Shown here in pieces: positions 8,293 to 19,891 of a stretch of 64,000 nucleotides of DNA (position 1 is the stretch's first letter; each line of letters begins with the position of its first letter). The notes beneath the pieces are model-generated. The model did no database searches. It worked only from the letters and a program-made list of their open reading frames with translations, and was not told the origin of the DNA. Source of the stretch: Gemmatimonadaceae bacterium (GTDB lineage: Bacteria > Gemmatimonadota > Gemmatimonadetes > Gemmatimonadales > Gemmatimonadaceae); assembly GCA_020851035.1 (NCBI GenBank), contig JADZDM010000003.1, forward strand, positions 1 through 64,000, given 5' to 3'. Made by a program: the position numbers and the translations under genes.

Positions 8293-8337
8293 GCCACCGG
8301 AGTTCCCTCGAACGTGGCGGGGACGGGGGGCGGCTGG

Positions 8338-8349
8338 CATATTCGCCGG
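8338..8349 (+). promoter_or_regulatory. Leaderless-type -10 element
   Basis: CATATT at 8338-8343 lies 6 bases before the ATG at 8350, and no Shine-Dalgarno is seen. The element sits directly behind the repeat array. Confidence 0.4.
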
Positions 8350-9564
8350 ATGTCGACCATCCCGCGCCGCGCTGCCATCGCGACCGCGTTCGCCCTCGGC
8401 GCCGCGTCGCTCGACGCCCAGCCCGCGCCGCGCAGCTTCGCGGCCGCCTGGGCGCCGGTTCGGGCGTTCTTCCACGCCACGCTCGCCGCCGAGGGCATGG
8501 TCGGTGGGTCGATGGCCTTCTTCCCCGGTGACACGGTGCTCGCGCGCGAGCACTTCGGGTTCGCGGACCTCGCCACGCAGCGGAGGGTGGACGACCGCAC
8601 GATCTTCCACTGGGGGTCGGTCACGAAGACGCTGACGGCAGTGGCCATCATGCAGCAACGTGACCGCGGTCGCCTCACGCTCGACGACGCGATCCTGCGG
8701 ACGGTGCCGGAGCTGCGGGCGGTGCACAACGCGTTCGGGCCGATGGACGCGATCACGATCCGGCAGCTGCTGTCACATTCCGCCGGCTTCCGGAACGGCA
8801 CCTGGCCGTGGGGCAACGGTAAGCCGTGGGAGCCGTTCGAGCCAACCGAATGGTCGCAGCTGGTGGCGATGATGCCGTACACCGAGGTGCTGTTCGCGCC
8901 GGGCACGCAGTACGGATACTCGAATCCCGGATACGTCTACCTCGGGCGCGCCCTCGAACACCACGCGGGCGAGGCGTACGAGACGTACGTGGAGAAGAAC
9001 CTCTTCCGCCCGCTCGGCATGGCGTCGAGCTACTTCGACCGCACGCCGTACCACCTGCTGCCGCACCGGTCGAACAACTACCTCACCGTCGCGGGCACCC
9101 CGGTGGCGCAGGGGCTGGACTTCGACACCGGCATCACCGTGGCCAACGGCGGCCTGAATGCGCCGGTGGGCGACATCGTGCGCTACCTGCAGTTCCTCGC
9201 GGACGCGCCGGGGCTGTCGGCGGATGCACGTGGCGTGCTGGCGCGGACCTCGCTGGAGGAGATGTGGCGCGGTGTGGTGCCGCAGCGTGCGGGGAGCCGT
9301 GACTCGCTCGGTCTGGGCTTCTTTCTCGAGGAGCGGAACGGGCTGCGGCTGGTGGGCCACACGGGCAGCCAGGCGGGATTTCGCGCCTTCTTCTACATCG
9401 ACCCCACCAGCAGGGCGGGCGTGGTGGCGGTGTTCAACACCGCACCAGGCGGCGACGCCGGCGTGCCACCCGGGTCCCCCGGCGCGACGCCGCACATCGA
9501 CGTGATCATCGGTGGCCTGGTGGACCGGGTGACGAAACAGGTCTTCCCGCTGTACCGGCGCTGA
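8350..9564 (+). CDS. Serine hydrolase, beta-lactamase/class C fold
   Basis: A 404-residue exported enzyme of the penicillin-binding-protein-like serine hydrolase family (PF00144). The signal peptide covers residues 1-23 (MSTIPRRAAIATAFALGAAS, cleavage near DAQ). Catalytic motifs are S90-V-T-K93 (SxxK), Y190-S-N192 (YxN) and GHTGS near residue 335 (the KTG-equivalent). Members include esterases, D-aminopeptidases and peptide hydrolases, and the substrate cannot be told. The start at 8350 is preferred because upstream codons belong to the repeat array. It is monocistronic; the next gene is convergent. Confidence 0.93.
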   Translation: MSTIPRRAAIATAFALGAASLDAQPAPRSFAAAWAPVRAFFHATLAAEGMVGGSMAFFPGDTVLAREHFGFADLATQRRVDDRTIFHWGSVTKTLTAVAIMQQRDRGRLTLDDAILRTVPELRAVHNAFGPMDAITIRQLLSHSAGFRNGTWPWGNGKPWEPFEPTEWSQLVAMMPYTEVLFAPGTQYGYSNPGYVYLGRALEHHAGEAYETYVEKNLFRPLGMASSYFDRTPYHLLPHRSNNYLTVAGTPVAQGLDFDTGITVANGGLNAPVGDIVRYLQFLADAPGLSADARGVLARTSLEEMWRGVVPQRAGSRDSLGLGFFLEERNGLRLVGHTGSQAGFRAFFYIDPTSRAGVVAVFNTAPGGDAGVPPGSPGATPHIDVIIGGLVDRVTKQVFPLYRR

Positions 9565-9607
9565 CGGACGGCACCGGCGCCGTGCCGGCCGGAGGCCGCG
9601 GTGCCGC

Positions 9608-11669
<2,062 letters not shown>

Positions 11670-11724
11670 GGCTGGCTCGGGAAGGTGCGGCGCTGCGGGT
11701 GCCGGCGGCGCGAACGCCGCTCAG

Positions 11725-12693
11725 TCAGGCCAGCGCGCGGGCGACGGCGGTGGCGATGGCGATGTCCTGCACGGCGACGCCGGTGAGGTCCGCGATGACC
11801 AGGTCCCCGTCGTTGCGCCTCCCCGCTGCTCGCGCGGCGATCACGTCGCCCAGCTCGACTGCGGAGGCCGCCGTGCGGGTGCCGGCGGCGATGGCATGAT
11901 GCAGCTCACCGCGTGTGAGGCACTGGGAGCGACTGTCGACCACGAAGAGGTCCGCGCGACCGCAGAGCGCCGCGCTGAGCTCCTGCTTCGTCTCGGTGTC
12001 CGAGCCCATCGCGACGATGAGTGCGCCGGCCCGGACATCGACGGTGTCCAGGTAGGGCGTGCGGCTGGCGGTGGTGGTGACGAGCACCTGCGCGCCGTGT
12101 GCGGCCTCGTGCACATCGCGGGTGGTCGTCACGTCGAATCCGGCGTCGGTCATCTCGCGGCGGATGGCCTCGAGCGCCTCGGTATGCCGCCCCCAGATGC
12201 TGACGTGTCGGCAGCGCACGACGGGGGCGATGGCCTCGAGCTGCATTCGCGCCTGCACGCCGGTGCCGAAGATTCCGATGCGCTCGACCCGCTGCGGTGC
12301 GAGGTGCCTCGCGACGATCGCGCCGGCGACGGCGGTGCGGACGTTGGTGAGGTGGCCGCCGTCGAGCAGCACGGTCTGCAGCATGCCGGTGTGCGCGCTG
12401 AAGACGAGCATCACGCCCGAGTATCCCGGCAGGCCGAGCGCCGGGTTTCCGGGGAAGCCGGTGGCGACCTTCACCACGAAGGACGCGCCGTCGGTGAGGT
12501 GACCGTACTTGATGTGACAGTCACCCTCGGGGGCGTCGAACAGCAGCTCACCGACAGGGGGAACTGTGGCACGTCCCTGCGAGTACGCGACGAACGCCGC
12601 CTCGATGTCGGGGAGGAGGTCCAGCCCCACCAGCGCCTCGCGGATGCTCGCGGCCGGGATCACCCGCGCCGGCGGCGCATCCTGGCTGGTCAC
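11725..12693 (-). CDS. Ornithine cyclodeaminase/mu-crystallin family protein
   Basis: A 322-residue NAD(P)-binding protein. The Rossmann motif is GIFGTGVQA (140-148). Substrate-side residues include K75 in VVKVATGFPGN and R119 in TNVRTA, and the C-terminal DLTGVAVQD is typical of the family. Members include ornithine cyclodeaminase, alanine dehydrogenase, ketimine reductases and iminosuccinate reductase (BhcD). Next to a hydroxyaspartate-type dehydratase, an imine reductase role is the best guess. The start is GTG at 12693 and overlaps the stop of the upstream lipoprotein gene as GTGA, an odd coupling of an exported protein with a cytoplasmic enzyme. Confidence 0.9.
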   Translation of the reverse strand: MTSQDAPPARVIPAASIREALVGLDLLPDIEAAFVAYSQGRATVPPVGELLFDAPEGDCHIKYGHLTDGASFVVKVATGFPGNPALGLPGYSGVMLVFSAHTGMLQTVLLDGGHLTNVRTAVAGAIVARHLAPQRVERIGIFGTGVQARMQLEAIAPVVRCRHVSIWGRHTEALEAIRREMTDAGFDVTTTRDVHEAAHGAQVLVTTTASRTPYLDTVDVRAGALIVAMGSDTETKQELSAALCGRADLFVVDSRSQCLTRGELHHAIAAGTRTAASAVELGDVIAARAAGRRNDGDLVIADLTGVAVQDIAIATAVARALA

Positions 12694-13985
12694 AGCGCGA
12701 GCACCACGGTCACGAAGTCGCTGGCACCGGCAGCGCCGCTCACCCGCAGGATCACGGGACGCACGGTGCCGTTGGTGAAGGCGATGGTGGCCGTGCCGGC
12801 GGCGCCGGCTGCGGTGGCGCGCTGGATCACGACGTTGGTGGTGGCGTGTCGCAGCTCGATGGTGACCGGGAAGCCCACGGCCGACGCAGTGATGCGCACC
12901 TGCTGCCCGACGCCGAGTGATGGCAGGATGCGGAGGTCACGTGCCGTGCACGCCGGCGTGAGCGCGGTGCGGAAGTTGACGCCGGTGGTGACATCGGTGG
13001 TGGCGCAGGTGAGGCGCGGGTCGGGATCGAGCTCGGTCACCACCGAGTAGCTGCCCGGCGCGAGTGATGGCGCCGTGACGAGGAAGCCCACCGTGCCGGC
13101 GCGGACGACGGCCAGCGCGGTGACGGCGGTGTCGGCCGCGGGGAGGGCATACAGCGCCGAGCCGATGTTCATCGGCACCAGGCCCGCCGTGAGCGGCGAG
13201 GCGGGCACGAGCCGGAGCGCGTAATAGGCCTGCGCGGTGGTGGTCACCGAGTACTGGTTCGCCGCCTTGAAGCCGTGCAGGTTCTGGCAGGTGGACGCAT
13301 CGAAGGTGCCGGTGACGGTGGTGCCGAGCGGCACCGCGCGCACGATGCTGCACGCGGGGACGATGACGATCTCCACCGTGTCGCGCAGCGAGTCGGCGCC
13401 GAGGCGCTGGGTGGCGGCCTCGATGCTCGCGACGCCGTTGGCGGTGGCGGTGACGACGCCCGCGCTGGTCACCGTTGCGAGCTCGGGGGTGAGCGACCGC
13501 CAGGCGACGCCGGCGGCGAGCAGCGCGCCGTTCTGGTCGCGCACGGTGGCGGCCAGCGGCCGGGATCCGGCGGGGGAGAGCGTGTCGAGCGCCGGCGTGA
13601 CGGCGAGGACGGTGGCGACGCGCGGCCTGACGGTGACGAGCACGCTCGCGCGTGCGAGGCCGTTGCCGATGGTCGCGACGATGGTGACGTCACCGGCGCT
13701 GAGCGCGCGCAGGCGTCCGGCGGCGTCCACGGTGGCGATGCTGGTGTTGTTGGACTCCCAGGTCAGCGTGCGGTCGTCGGTGCTGCAGCCGCCGGTGAGT
13801 GTCGCGCGGAGGAGGCTGTCGGTGCCGGCGTCGATCGTGAGCGTGGGGGGCGACGGCACCAGCACGCGGCGCGGCTCGACGATCCCGCCGCAGCTCGCGG
13901 GATCGGCATCGCTCGAGCAGGCGGCGAGAAGCAGCGGCAGGGCGGCACAGGCCAGCGCTGCCAGCCACCCGCGCCGTGCCGTCAT
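12690..13985 (-). CDS. Ig-like (BIG2) repeat lipoprotein
   Basis: A 431-residue exported protein with lipobox LLLAAC (lipidated C23). Residues about 40-120 and 125-205 form two bacterial Ig-like domains of the BIG2 type (for example NNTSIATVDAAGRLRAL, then GDVTIVATIG; and LATVTSAGVVTATANG). The remainder (about 210-431) is beta-rich with two cysteine-containing segments (PACSIV and CQNLHG; LTCATT and PACTAR) and may hold two PPC-like domains; I do not recognise it firmly. Its start overlaps the downstream stop of the neighbouring outer-membrane gene as ATGA, and its own stop overlaps the cyclodeaminase-like gene. The role is likely surface adhesion or a structural one. Confidence 0.82.
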   Translation of the reverse strand: MTARRGWLAALACAALPLLLAACSSDADPASCGGIVEPRRVLVPSPPTLTIDAGTDSLLRATLTGGCSTDDRTLTWESNNTSIATVDAAGRLRALSAGDVTIVATIGNGLARASVLVTVRPRVATVLAVTPALDTLSPAGSRPLAATVRDQNGALLAAGVAWRSLTPELATVTSAGVVTATANGVASIEAATQRLGADSLRDTVEIVIVPACSIVRAVPLGTTVTGTFDASTCQNLHGFKAANQYSVTTTAQAYYALRLVPASPLTAGLVPMNIGSALYALPAADTAVTALAVVRAGTVGFLVTAPSLAPGSYSVVTELDPDPRLTCATTDVTTGVNFRTALTPACTARDLRILPSLGVGQQVRITASAVGFPVTIELRHATTNVVIQRATAAGAAGTATIAFTNGTVRPVILRVSGAAGASDFVTVVLAL

Positions 13986-14584
13986 CGCGGGTAGCCCAGG
14001 CTGATGCCCACCTTGGCGGCGTAGGTCATGTACGGCGTGAAGTTCAGCACGCCGAGCGACCCGAACTGCTGGCGCACGAGCTGCACGCCGGCGTCGACGT
14101 TGGCGATCCGCGACAGCTTCACCGCCAGCCCGCCGCCGAGCCCGATCATGCTGCCGTTGGTGCTGCCTTCCTCCGCGAACTGGAACTCGCCGCGGAGTCG
14201 CTGCACGACGACGCGGGCGGAGAGGTACGGGAAGACCTGGCTGGAGCCCGTGGGCGGCACCCAGCGGGGCTCGATGAAGACGCCGGTGATCTTGAGCTTG
14301 TCCTGCGCACGGGTGTGCACGGTGTATTGCATGCCGATGCCGATCGACGCAGCACCGAACGTCTCGCTGGCATAGACGCGGTTGAAGCGCTGCTGCAGCT
14401 CGACGCCGAATCCGGCGACGCGCTTGCCCGCCGCCTCGGCCGTGGTCACGAGCCCGGAGAGCTGCACCGCGAAGGGTTGCGCCGACTGTGCGCGGGCGAT
14501 GCCCGGGAGGGTGAGGAGCATCGCCGCCGGCAGGAGGGCCGCGGCGAGCCGGGGGCGTCGGGGGCCGCGCGAGGTGTGGTGCAT
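13982..14584 (-). CDS. Outer membrane beta-barrel-like protein
   Basis: A 200-residue exported protein. The signal peptide ends near residue 35 (LPAAMLLTLPGIARAQ). The mature part has alternating beta-strands rich in G, V and aromatic residues (VAGFGVELQQRF, ASIGIGMQYTVHT, PYLSARVVVQRL, GLGGGLAVKLS) and ends with VGISLGYPR, as in small OmpA/OprF-like barrels. The start at 14584 places the signal peptide correctly. It overlaps the next gene (Ig-like lipoprotein) by ATGA, which suggests the two products work together at the surface. Function is not known. Confidence 0.75.
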   Translation of the reverse strand: MHHTSRGPRRPRLAAALLPAAMLLTLPGIARAQSAQPFAVQLSGLVTTAEAAGKRVAGFGVELQQRFNRVYASETFGAASIGIGMQYTVHTRAQDKLKITGVFIEPRWVPPTGSSQVFPYLSARVVVQRLRGEFQFAEEGSTNGSMIGLGGGLAVKLSRIANVDAGVQLVRQQFGSLGVLNFTPYMTYAAKVGISLGYPR

Positions 14585-14621
14585 GCGGTGGTTCAGGGGC
14601 GGGAGGGGTGGCGCGCGGTGG

Positions 14622-15875
14622 TCAGGGGCGGCGGAGTGCGCCGATGGCGAGCGCGGAGCTCGAGACACCGGACTCGCGCTTCTCGACGTCCATCGACACC
14701 GACGCCACGCGCGAGACCGGCCGGCCGGCGGCGTCATACTTCGACAGGCGGATCTCGAACGTCACGCGCACGGCATAGGCGGTCGAACTGATCGTGCTTG
14801 GCCCGCTGGCGAGCGTGACGCGGTGATCGGCGCCGTCGGCGAGGAACTGCATCAGCTCGAAGTTGCGCACGTTGCGCGCGCGCACCGAGGCGACGAAGCG
14901 GTCGACGACGCTGCGGATGTCGTCGCTGCCCGGCAGTTCCGGTCGTGCGGGCTCGCGTGCGGCCGGCGGCGGCGTGGGAATGGCCACCGGTGCGGCAGCG
15001 ACCGACGGCGGTGGTTCGGCGACCGTGGCGGTGCGGGTTGGCGCCACGCGTGGTGCGACGACCACCGGCTGGGGCGGGGCGAACACGGTGAGCGTCACGC
15101 TGCGCTGCCCGAGCCGGCCCGCGTCGGCGATGATCCGCGCGCGGCCCGGATTGACGGCAGTGATGGCCCCCGTGCGACGATCCACGAACAACACGTCGGC
15201 GTTGGTGCTCGTGAACTCCACCGGCGCTCGCACCGTGCGACCCGATTCACGGTCACGCACCGCCCACCGGAGCTGCAGCAACTCGCCGGGGCGCAGCGTG
15301 TCGCTCACGAGCGGCTGCAACCGGAGCACGGCGTTCGCGGCGGTGGGCTCGTCCGGCGTCGGCGTGGCCGGCGCGTCGCTGGCGAGCGGCGTGGACGGCT
15401 GTGCGACCGCAGGCGGGGCAGGTGCCGGCTCCGGCACGACCGTGGCGGCGGCGACCACCGAGTCGCGTGGCGCCGGTGCGGCTGCGGGCACCGTGACCGC
15501 CGGCTCGGCCCCACGTGCGTAGGGGCTGGTGGCGGTGTCGGGCGGCAGCGAGTCGGCGAACGCGCTGCCGGCGGACACTGCGACCGCGGCCGGCTCGCCG
15601 TCGTCCTCCTTGTCGCCAAGTGACGACGAGAGCAGCAACCCGCCGGCGAGCACGGCCACACCGACGGCCACGCCGGCGATGACGCGGACTGGTGACACCT
15701 TCCCCTGGAACAGGTCCGCGCTGAGCCCGGTGTTGCCCGGCAGGATCAGCGGCGCCCGCCCGGTGCTTTCCGGCCACGCCTCGTTCACCCCGGCGCCGCA
15801 GTGGGCGCAGGTGAGATCGTCCTCGCTGATCTGCGCCTTGCAGGCGGGGCAGGTGGCGGTGAGCGTCTGGGACAT
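14622..15875 (-). CDS. Zinc-ribbon membrane protein with Ig-like and C-terminal domains
   Basis: A 417-residue protein. The N-terminus has a rubredoxin-like zinc ribbon (C9-P-A-C12 and C23-A-H-C26). One membrane segment follows at about 62-85 (VIAGVAVGVAVLAGGLLLSS), then a Pro/Ala-rich linker to about 190. Next comes a BIG2-like part (VEFTSTNADVLFVDRRTGAI) and a C-terminal alpha+beta domain (SDDIRSVVDRFVASVRARN onward) that could be NTF2-like. The layout means a cytoplasmic zinc ribbon with an external sensor- or wall-binding part. It starts at ATG 15875, and 37 bases separate it from the outer-membrane gene downstream. Function unknown. Confidence 0.78.
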   Translation of the reverse strand: MSQTLTATCPACKAQISEDDLTCAHCGAGVNEAWPESTGRAPLILPGNTGLSADLFQGKVSPVRVIAGVAVGVAVLAGGLLLSSSLGDKEDDGEPAAVAVSAGSAFADSLPPDTATSPYARGAEPAVTVPAAAPAPRDSVVAAATVVPEPAPAPPAVAQPSTPLASDAPATPTPDEPTAANAVLRLQPLVSDTLRPGELLQLRWAVRDRESGRTVRAPVEFTSTNADVLFVDRRTGAITAVNPGRARIIADAGRLGQRSVTLTVFAPPQPVVVAPRVAPTRTATVAEPPPSVAAAPVAIPTPPPAAREPARPELPGSDDIRSVVDRFVASVRARNVRNFELMQFLADGADHRVTLASGPSTISSTAYAVRVTFEIRLSKYDAAGRPVSRVASVSMDVEKRESGVSSSALAIGALRRP

Positions 15876-16136
15876 GTCGGGCGGGAGGGCGGGTCGGGAC
15901 GGGAACGAGCGCACGGCATCGTGCGACCGGCCGCGGCCACGGGACTGCCCGTCAGACACCCACCTGCGCTGATCGTGCCGCAGTGCCCGTGGTGCGGGAC
16001 GCTCTGCTGTCCCCACGCCCCGAAATATACGGCTTGCGCCGGGCTTCCGCTCCTCGCGCACTGCGGCGCGGGCGGCCGACGCGCCGGTGGTGGCCGCCCG
16101 CACCGGCGGGTTGCGGACCGGCGGACGCCGCCATGC

Positions 16137-17444
16137 TCAGCCGCGGTCGCTACCCGCCCGGATCACGACCAGGAACCGATCCACCTCGGTCCGGAGCGAC
16201 TCGGCCATGCGCGAGAGCTCATCCGCCGCGCCGAGCATCTGGCCGGCCGCCTCGCCGCTGTCGCGCACGGCGTTGGAGACGGTGCTGATCGCCCGCGTCA
16301 CGTCGCGCGTGCCGAGGGCCGCCTCGTGGATGCTGCGGTTGATCTCGCCATTCGCGCTGCGCTGTTCCATCACGGCGCCGGTCACCGACCGCGAGAGGTC
16401 GTGCATCCGCGTGATGGTGCTGCCGATGCCGTCGATGGCGAGCACCACCTCGCCGGTGGCCCCCTGGATGGCATCGACCTGCCGCTCGATCTCGGCCGTC
16501 GCCGCGCCGGCCTTGGTGGCGAGGTTCTTCACCTCCGCCGCGACCACCGCGAATCCGCGGCCCGCCGCGCCGGCGCGTGCCGCCTCGATGTTGGCGTTCA
16601 GTGCGAGCAGGCGGGTCTGGCTCGAGATGTCGTTGATCAGCTTCACCACGCGCGAGATCTGGCCCGAGGTGGCGAGCAGGGACGAGACGGTCTCGCTGGT
16701 GCGCACCGCCGCCGCGACGGCCTCGCGCGAGAGGTCGCTCGATTCCACGGCCTGCCGCTCGATCTCGCCCGACGTCGCGGTGATCTGCTCGGCGGCGGCG
16801 GCGACGGTGTCCATGCCGCGCGACGCCTCCTCGGCGGCGGCCGCGACGGTGGTGCTCTGGCGCGACGTCTCGTCCACGGTGCCGGAGAGGCCCTGCGCCG
16901 TGGCACGCGCCTCGGTGGCGGCGGCGGCGACGCTGTGCACGACGACGGAGATGGCCGCCTCGAACTCGTCGGCCAGCCGCAACCGTGCGTTCCGGGCCTC
17001 GCGGAGCTTCTGCGTGGCCCCGTGCATCTGCGCGGTGGCGGCATTGATCAGCGTCGCCGCGGTGCGATACGAGCCGAGCAGCCCGCGCACCAGCACGCGC
17101 CGGTAGAACTTGCCCTCGGAGGCGTGCTGCAGCGAGGCGCTCGCCTCGCGCACGAAGGCGTCGGAAAGGTCGAGCAGGTGGTTGACGCAGGTGGCCAGCT
17201 CGCCGAGCGGGCTGTCGTGCGCGATGCCGAGCACGCGTGGTTCGAGGTTGCCGGCGGCGGCCTCGCGTGCCACCGTGCAGATCGAGGCGATGCCGGTGCG
17301 GTACGCATCGAGCTCGGCGCGGAGCGTGGCCACCTCCGCACGCAGCGCGGCGCCACCATCGCCGGGGGCAGCGGGTGCGATCGGGCGACTGCCTGCGCGC
17401 GGCGCGCGCACCGTTGGTGGCGCCTTCACAGCGACCAGACCCAT
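16137..17444 (-). CDS. Soluble methyl-accepting chemotaxis protein
   Basis: A 435-residue chemoreceptor without membrane segments. Residues about 35-130 are helical and HAMP-like, and about 150-430 form the coiled-coil signalling domain. The hairpin tip reads [20 protein letters not shown] then [14 protein letters not shown], close to the canonical tip that binds CheA and CheW. The gene starts inside the 3' end of the upstream PAS gene (19-bp overlap), so the two are co-translated. PAS sensor plus soluble receptor together resemble a split Aer-type energy sensor. No che genes are in the window. Confidence 0.93.
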   Translation of the reverse strand: MGLVAVKAPPTVRAPRAGSRPIAPAAPGDGGAALRAEVATLRAELDAYRTGIASICTVAREAAAGNLEPRVLGIAHDSPLGELATCVNHLLDLSDAFVREASASLQHASEGKFYRRVLVRGLLGSYRTAATLINAATAQMHGATQKLREARNARLRLADEFEAAISVVVHSVAAAATEARATAQGLSGTVDETSRQSTTVAAAAEEASRGMDTVAAAAEQITATSGEIERQAVESSDLSREAVAAAVRTSETVSSLLATSGQISRVVKLINDISSQTRLLALNANIEAARAGAAGRGFAVVAAEVKNLATKAGAATAEIERQVDAIQGATGEVVLAIDGIGSTITRMHDLSRSVTGAVMEQRSANGEINRSIHEAALGTRDVTRAISTVSNAVRDSGEAAGQMLGAADELSRMAESLRTEVDRFLVVIRAGSDRG

Positions 17445-17956
17445 TCGTCGTACGTCATCCCGGCCGACCGGAGCGTGTCAGCCAGCATGGCGCACGAGGC
17501 CTCGAGGCCGGCGCTGCGGTCGACGTGCCGCTGCTCCTCGGCCAGGAGGGCCGCGTACAACGGGGTGACCCTGGCGACCTTGTCGCGATCCGGCACGCGA
17601 CGGTTGGAGTGGAAGCCGATGATCGCACCGTCGGGTGCGTGGCTGGGCGTGATGTGTGCGAGCACCCAGTAGTTGTCGCCGTTGCTGGCCATGTTGTTCA
17701 CGTAGGCGAACACCTCGTGCCCGGCCATCAGGCGTTCCCACAGGAATCGGAAGACGGCACGCGGCATGTCGGGATGGCGCACGATGCTGTGCGGCGCGCC
17801 CAGGAGCTCCGATTCCGGGTATCCCGAGACGCGCACGAAGACGCCGTTCGCGTAGGTGATGCGCCCGCGCACGTCGGTCTTGCTGACGATGATCTCGTCA
17901 TCCCCGAAGACGCGTTCGCGTCCGGAGCGCGTGATGTCCAGTCGTGCCGTCGCCAT
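17426..17956 (-). CDS. Aer-like PAS domain protein
   Basis: A 176-residue single PAS protein. Residues about 20-130 match the Aer/PAS_3 type: [33 protein letters not shown] and the FAD-site-like [12 protein letters not shown]. In Aer this domain binds FAD and reports redox state to the receptor tip. The start at ATG 17956 is chosen because the frame upstream is only low-complexity R/P/A sequence. It overlaps the chemoreceptor gene by 19 bp. There is no membrane segment, so sensing would be cytoplasmic. Confidence 0.88.
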   Translation of the reverse strand: MATARLDITRSGRERVFGDDEIIVSKTDVRGRITYANGVFVRVSGYPESELLGAPHSIVRHPDMPRAVFRFLWERLMAGHEVFAYVNNMASNGDNYWVLAHITPSHAPDGAIIGFHSNRRVPDRDKVARVTPLYAALLAEEQRHVDRSAGLEASCAMLADTLRSAGMTYDEWVWSL

Positions 17957-18376
17957 GATGCGTGTGCCAGCCCGGTCCGGGTGTCTCGCTGCAGGAATCC
18001 CTGCTGCTGGTGTCGGCCTGGCGGCGCTGGAGCTGCAGCGCGCCATGGTGAGATCGCGCTCATGTGCGCCTGGCGCGCCGGGCGGAACAAAGCGCGGCGA
18101 GAGTCCGGGACGACTGCCCGGGCTGCTCGCCGCGTCTCGACTCGACTCGATGTCACGCGGTCGATGGAGCCGGCCGCGGGTGAGGGGGGAAGTGTCGGTG
18201 CCGACGGAATGCCCGGTGCATCGTCGTGGGCCCGTGCGATCCTGGAGTGCGGCGCCAGCACGCGGTCGCCTCCCGGTAGGTCTGCCAGCACCGGGAGAAT
18301 GCCAGCGGGCGGAAGCGGTGTCGAGTTGCCGCAGGAGCGATTGTTGCCTATGCACTGGGGTGCATCGGCGATGGGA
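17957..18376. other. Gap without a recognised gene
   Basis: These 420 bases lie upstream of the PAS-receptor pair on the minus strand. Open frames are present on both strands but are arginine/proline-rich GC shadows. I see no clear sigma-28 or sigma-70 promoter. Confidence 0.5.
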
Positions 18377-19138
18377 TCACGGCGCCTGCCCTGCCGCGTC
18401 CGGGACGACCGGAACGAGGAACTCCCAGGCGAACGTGTCACCTGAACTCACCGCCGCACAGGTGCCACCAGCGCGCGCGAGTTCCGCGTCGGCGAGCGCG
18501 ATCCAGCGCCGTGCCGCGCGACGCAGTGCACGATCCGGCAGGCAGGGGGCGGCGGTGACGCTGCCTGCGACCACGCTGGCGCTGCCGTCGTGCTGCAGGC
18601 GCAGCGTGACGCGTCGTGCATCGGGGTGTTGCAGTCCTGTCGCGCGCACGAGCGCGGGCACGAGCCAGGTGAGCGTGGTGAGTGTCGTGGCGGGCACGAT
18701 GCCGGCGGAGACCTGCCCGTCGATGACGGCGGCGCATGGCAGCACGTCGTGCATGAGCGGGGCGACGCTGGCCCACCAGCGCGCGAGGTCGCGGTGCGCC
18801 GGTGGTGCGAACGCGTCTCCGGCACCGAGACCCCGGATGTGACGCGCGGCGGTGGCGAGGTCGTGCATGCCGGCACCCACGCGGTGCAGTGAGCCGGCCA
18901 GTGCGGCCGTGCGGGCGTCGGCCGCGCTGGCGGCATCGGCATCCTCCGCGCGATCCGCTGCGGGCCTGACGGCGCCGAGCGTGCTGGCGATGAGGCCGAG
19001 CGGGCTGGCGAGATTGCCAAGCTCATGTGCCGTCGCGCCGAACCAGAGGAGCAGCAGCTCCATCCGCTGGCTGGTGCAGGTGCGGCGCAGGTCCGGGACG
19101 GCGGGATGGGAGGCCGCGCGTGGTGGGCGACGCGACAT
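18377..19138 (-). CDS. DHp-type histidine phosphotransfer protein with degenerate ATPase region
   Basis: A 253-residue protein. FGATAHELGNLASPLGLI (33-50) has the form of a histidine kinase DHp helix, with H38 as the likely phosphorylation site. The C-terminal half keeps the outline of a kinase ATPase domain (WLVPALVRA where the N box NxxxNA would be), but the Asn and the glycine-rich lid are missing. That layout is known from phosphotransferases such as Spo0B and ChpT, which pass phosphate without ATP. A start at the internal Met26 (MELLLLWFG) is also possible. It is divergent from the LuxR-type regulator gene. The assignment as a phosphotransferase is inference. Confidence 0.6.
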   Translation of the reverse strand: MSRRPPRAASHPAVPDLRRTCTSQRMELLLLWFGATAHELGNLASPLGLIASTLGAVRPAADRAEDADAASAADARTAALAGSLHRVGAGMHDLATAARHIRGLGAGDAFAPPAHRDLARWWASVAPLMHDVLPCAAVIDGQVSAGIVPATTLTTLTWLVPALVRATGLQHPDARRVTLRLQHDGSASVVAGSVTAAPCLPDRALRRAARRWIALADAELARAGGTCAAVSSGDTFAWEFLVPVVPDAAGQAP

Positions 19139-19226
19139 GTCAGGCCGCGCCGCGTGGTGCGCAGACTACACTTCCGGGTGACCACTGCACTCGAACCCTC
19201 AGGAGCATGACGACCCTCGTATCCCC

Positions 19227-19850
19227 ATGAGCGCGCCGATCCGTGTCCTGCTGGTGGATGACCACCGAATCATGCTCGAAGGCCTTGCCCTGCTGATCGC
19301 CGGCAGTGGCGACATGGAAGTCGTGGCGCAGGCCCTCGATGGCGCCACGGCCCTCGCGCAGTTCGAGGCGATCCGTCCCGACGTCTGCATCGCCGACCTG
19401 CGCATGCGACCGATGGATGGCGTGGAGCTCACCGAGCAGATCCGGAAGCGGGTGCCGGACGCGAAGGTGATCCTGCTGACGACGTACGACACCGACGACG
19501 AGATCTTCCGCGGGTTCCGTGCCGGGATCGCGACCTACCTGCTCAAGGACATCGACAGCGCGGGACTGCTGCAGGCGATCCGGAGCGTGCACGCCGGCCA
19601 TCGCATCATCGCGCCCGGCATCGCGCTGAAGCTCGCCGAGCACGTGGCGGCCGACGCCCTCACGCCGCGGCAGGAGGAGGTGCTGCAACTGGTGGCGCTC
19701 GGGAAGACCAACCTCGAGATCGCTGACACGATCTTCATCAGCGAGGGCACGGTGAAGGCGCATGTGCGGGCGATCCTGCACAAGCTCGGCGCGCGGGACC
19801 GGACGCAGGCGATCACGGTGGCGATCCGTCGCGGGCTGGTGCGCACGTAG
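19227..19850 (+). CDS. Two-component response regulator, NarL/LuxR family
   Basis: A 207-residue regulator. The receiver domain (1-125) has acidic D11/D12, phospho-acceptor D57 (CIADLRM), T85 and K107. The output domain (about 140-205) is a LuxR-type helix-turn-helix: LTPRQEEVLQLVALGKTN, then ISEGTVKAHVRAILHKLG. It would bind DNA as a dimer after phosphorylation. It is divergent from the DHp-type gene and no full sensor kinase adjoins it. The start at 19227 is chosen for the family N-terminus; an upstream in-frame start is not needed. Confidence 0.93.
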   Translation: MSAPIRVLLVDDHRIMLEGLALLIAGSGDMEVVAQALDGATALAQFEAIRPDVCIADLRMRPMDGVELTEQIRKRVPDAKVILLTTYDTDDEIFRGFRAGIATYLLKDIDSAGLLQAIRSVHAGHRIIAPGIALKLAEHVAADALTPRQEEVLQLVALGKTNLEIADTIFISEGTVKAHVRAILHKLGARDRTQAITVAIRRGLVRT

Positions 19851-19891
19851 GGCGTCCCTGCGCGCGGTCGGAGGCGCGGGTGGCGGAGGCC

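Noticed and set aside
8128-8349. N-terminal extension of the serine hydrolase through the repeat array
   Set aside because: The extension would be translated repeat DNA and would hide a good signal peptide that starts at 8350, where a -10 element also lies at leaderless distance.
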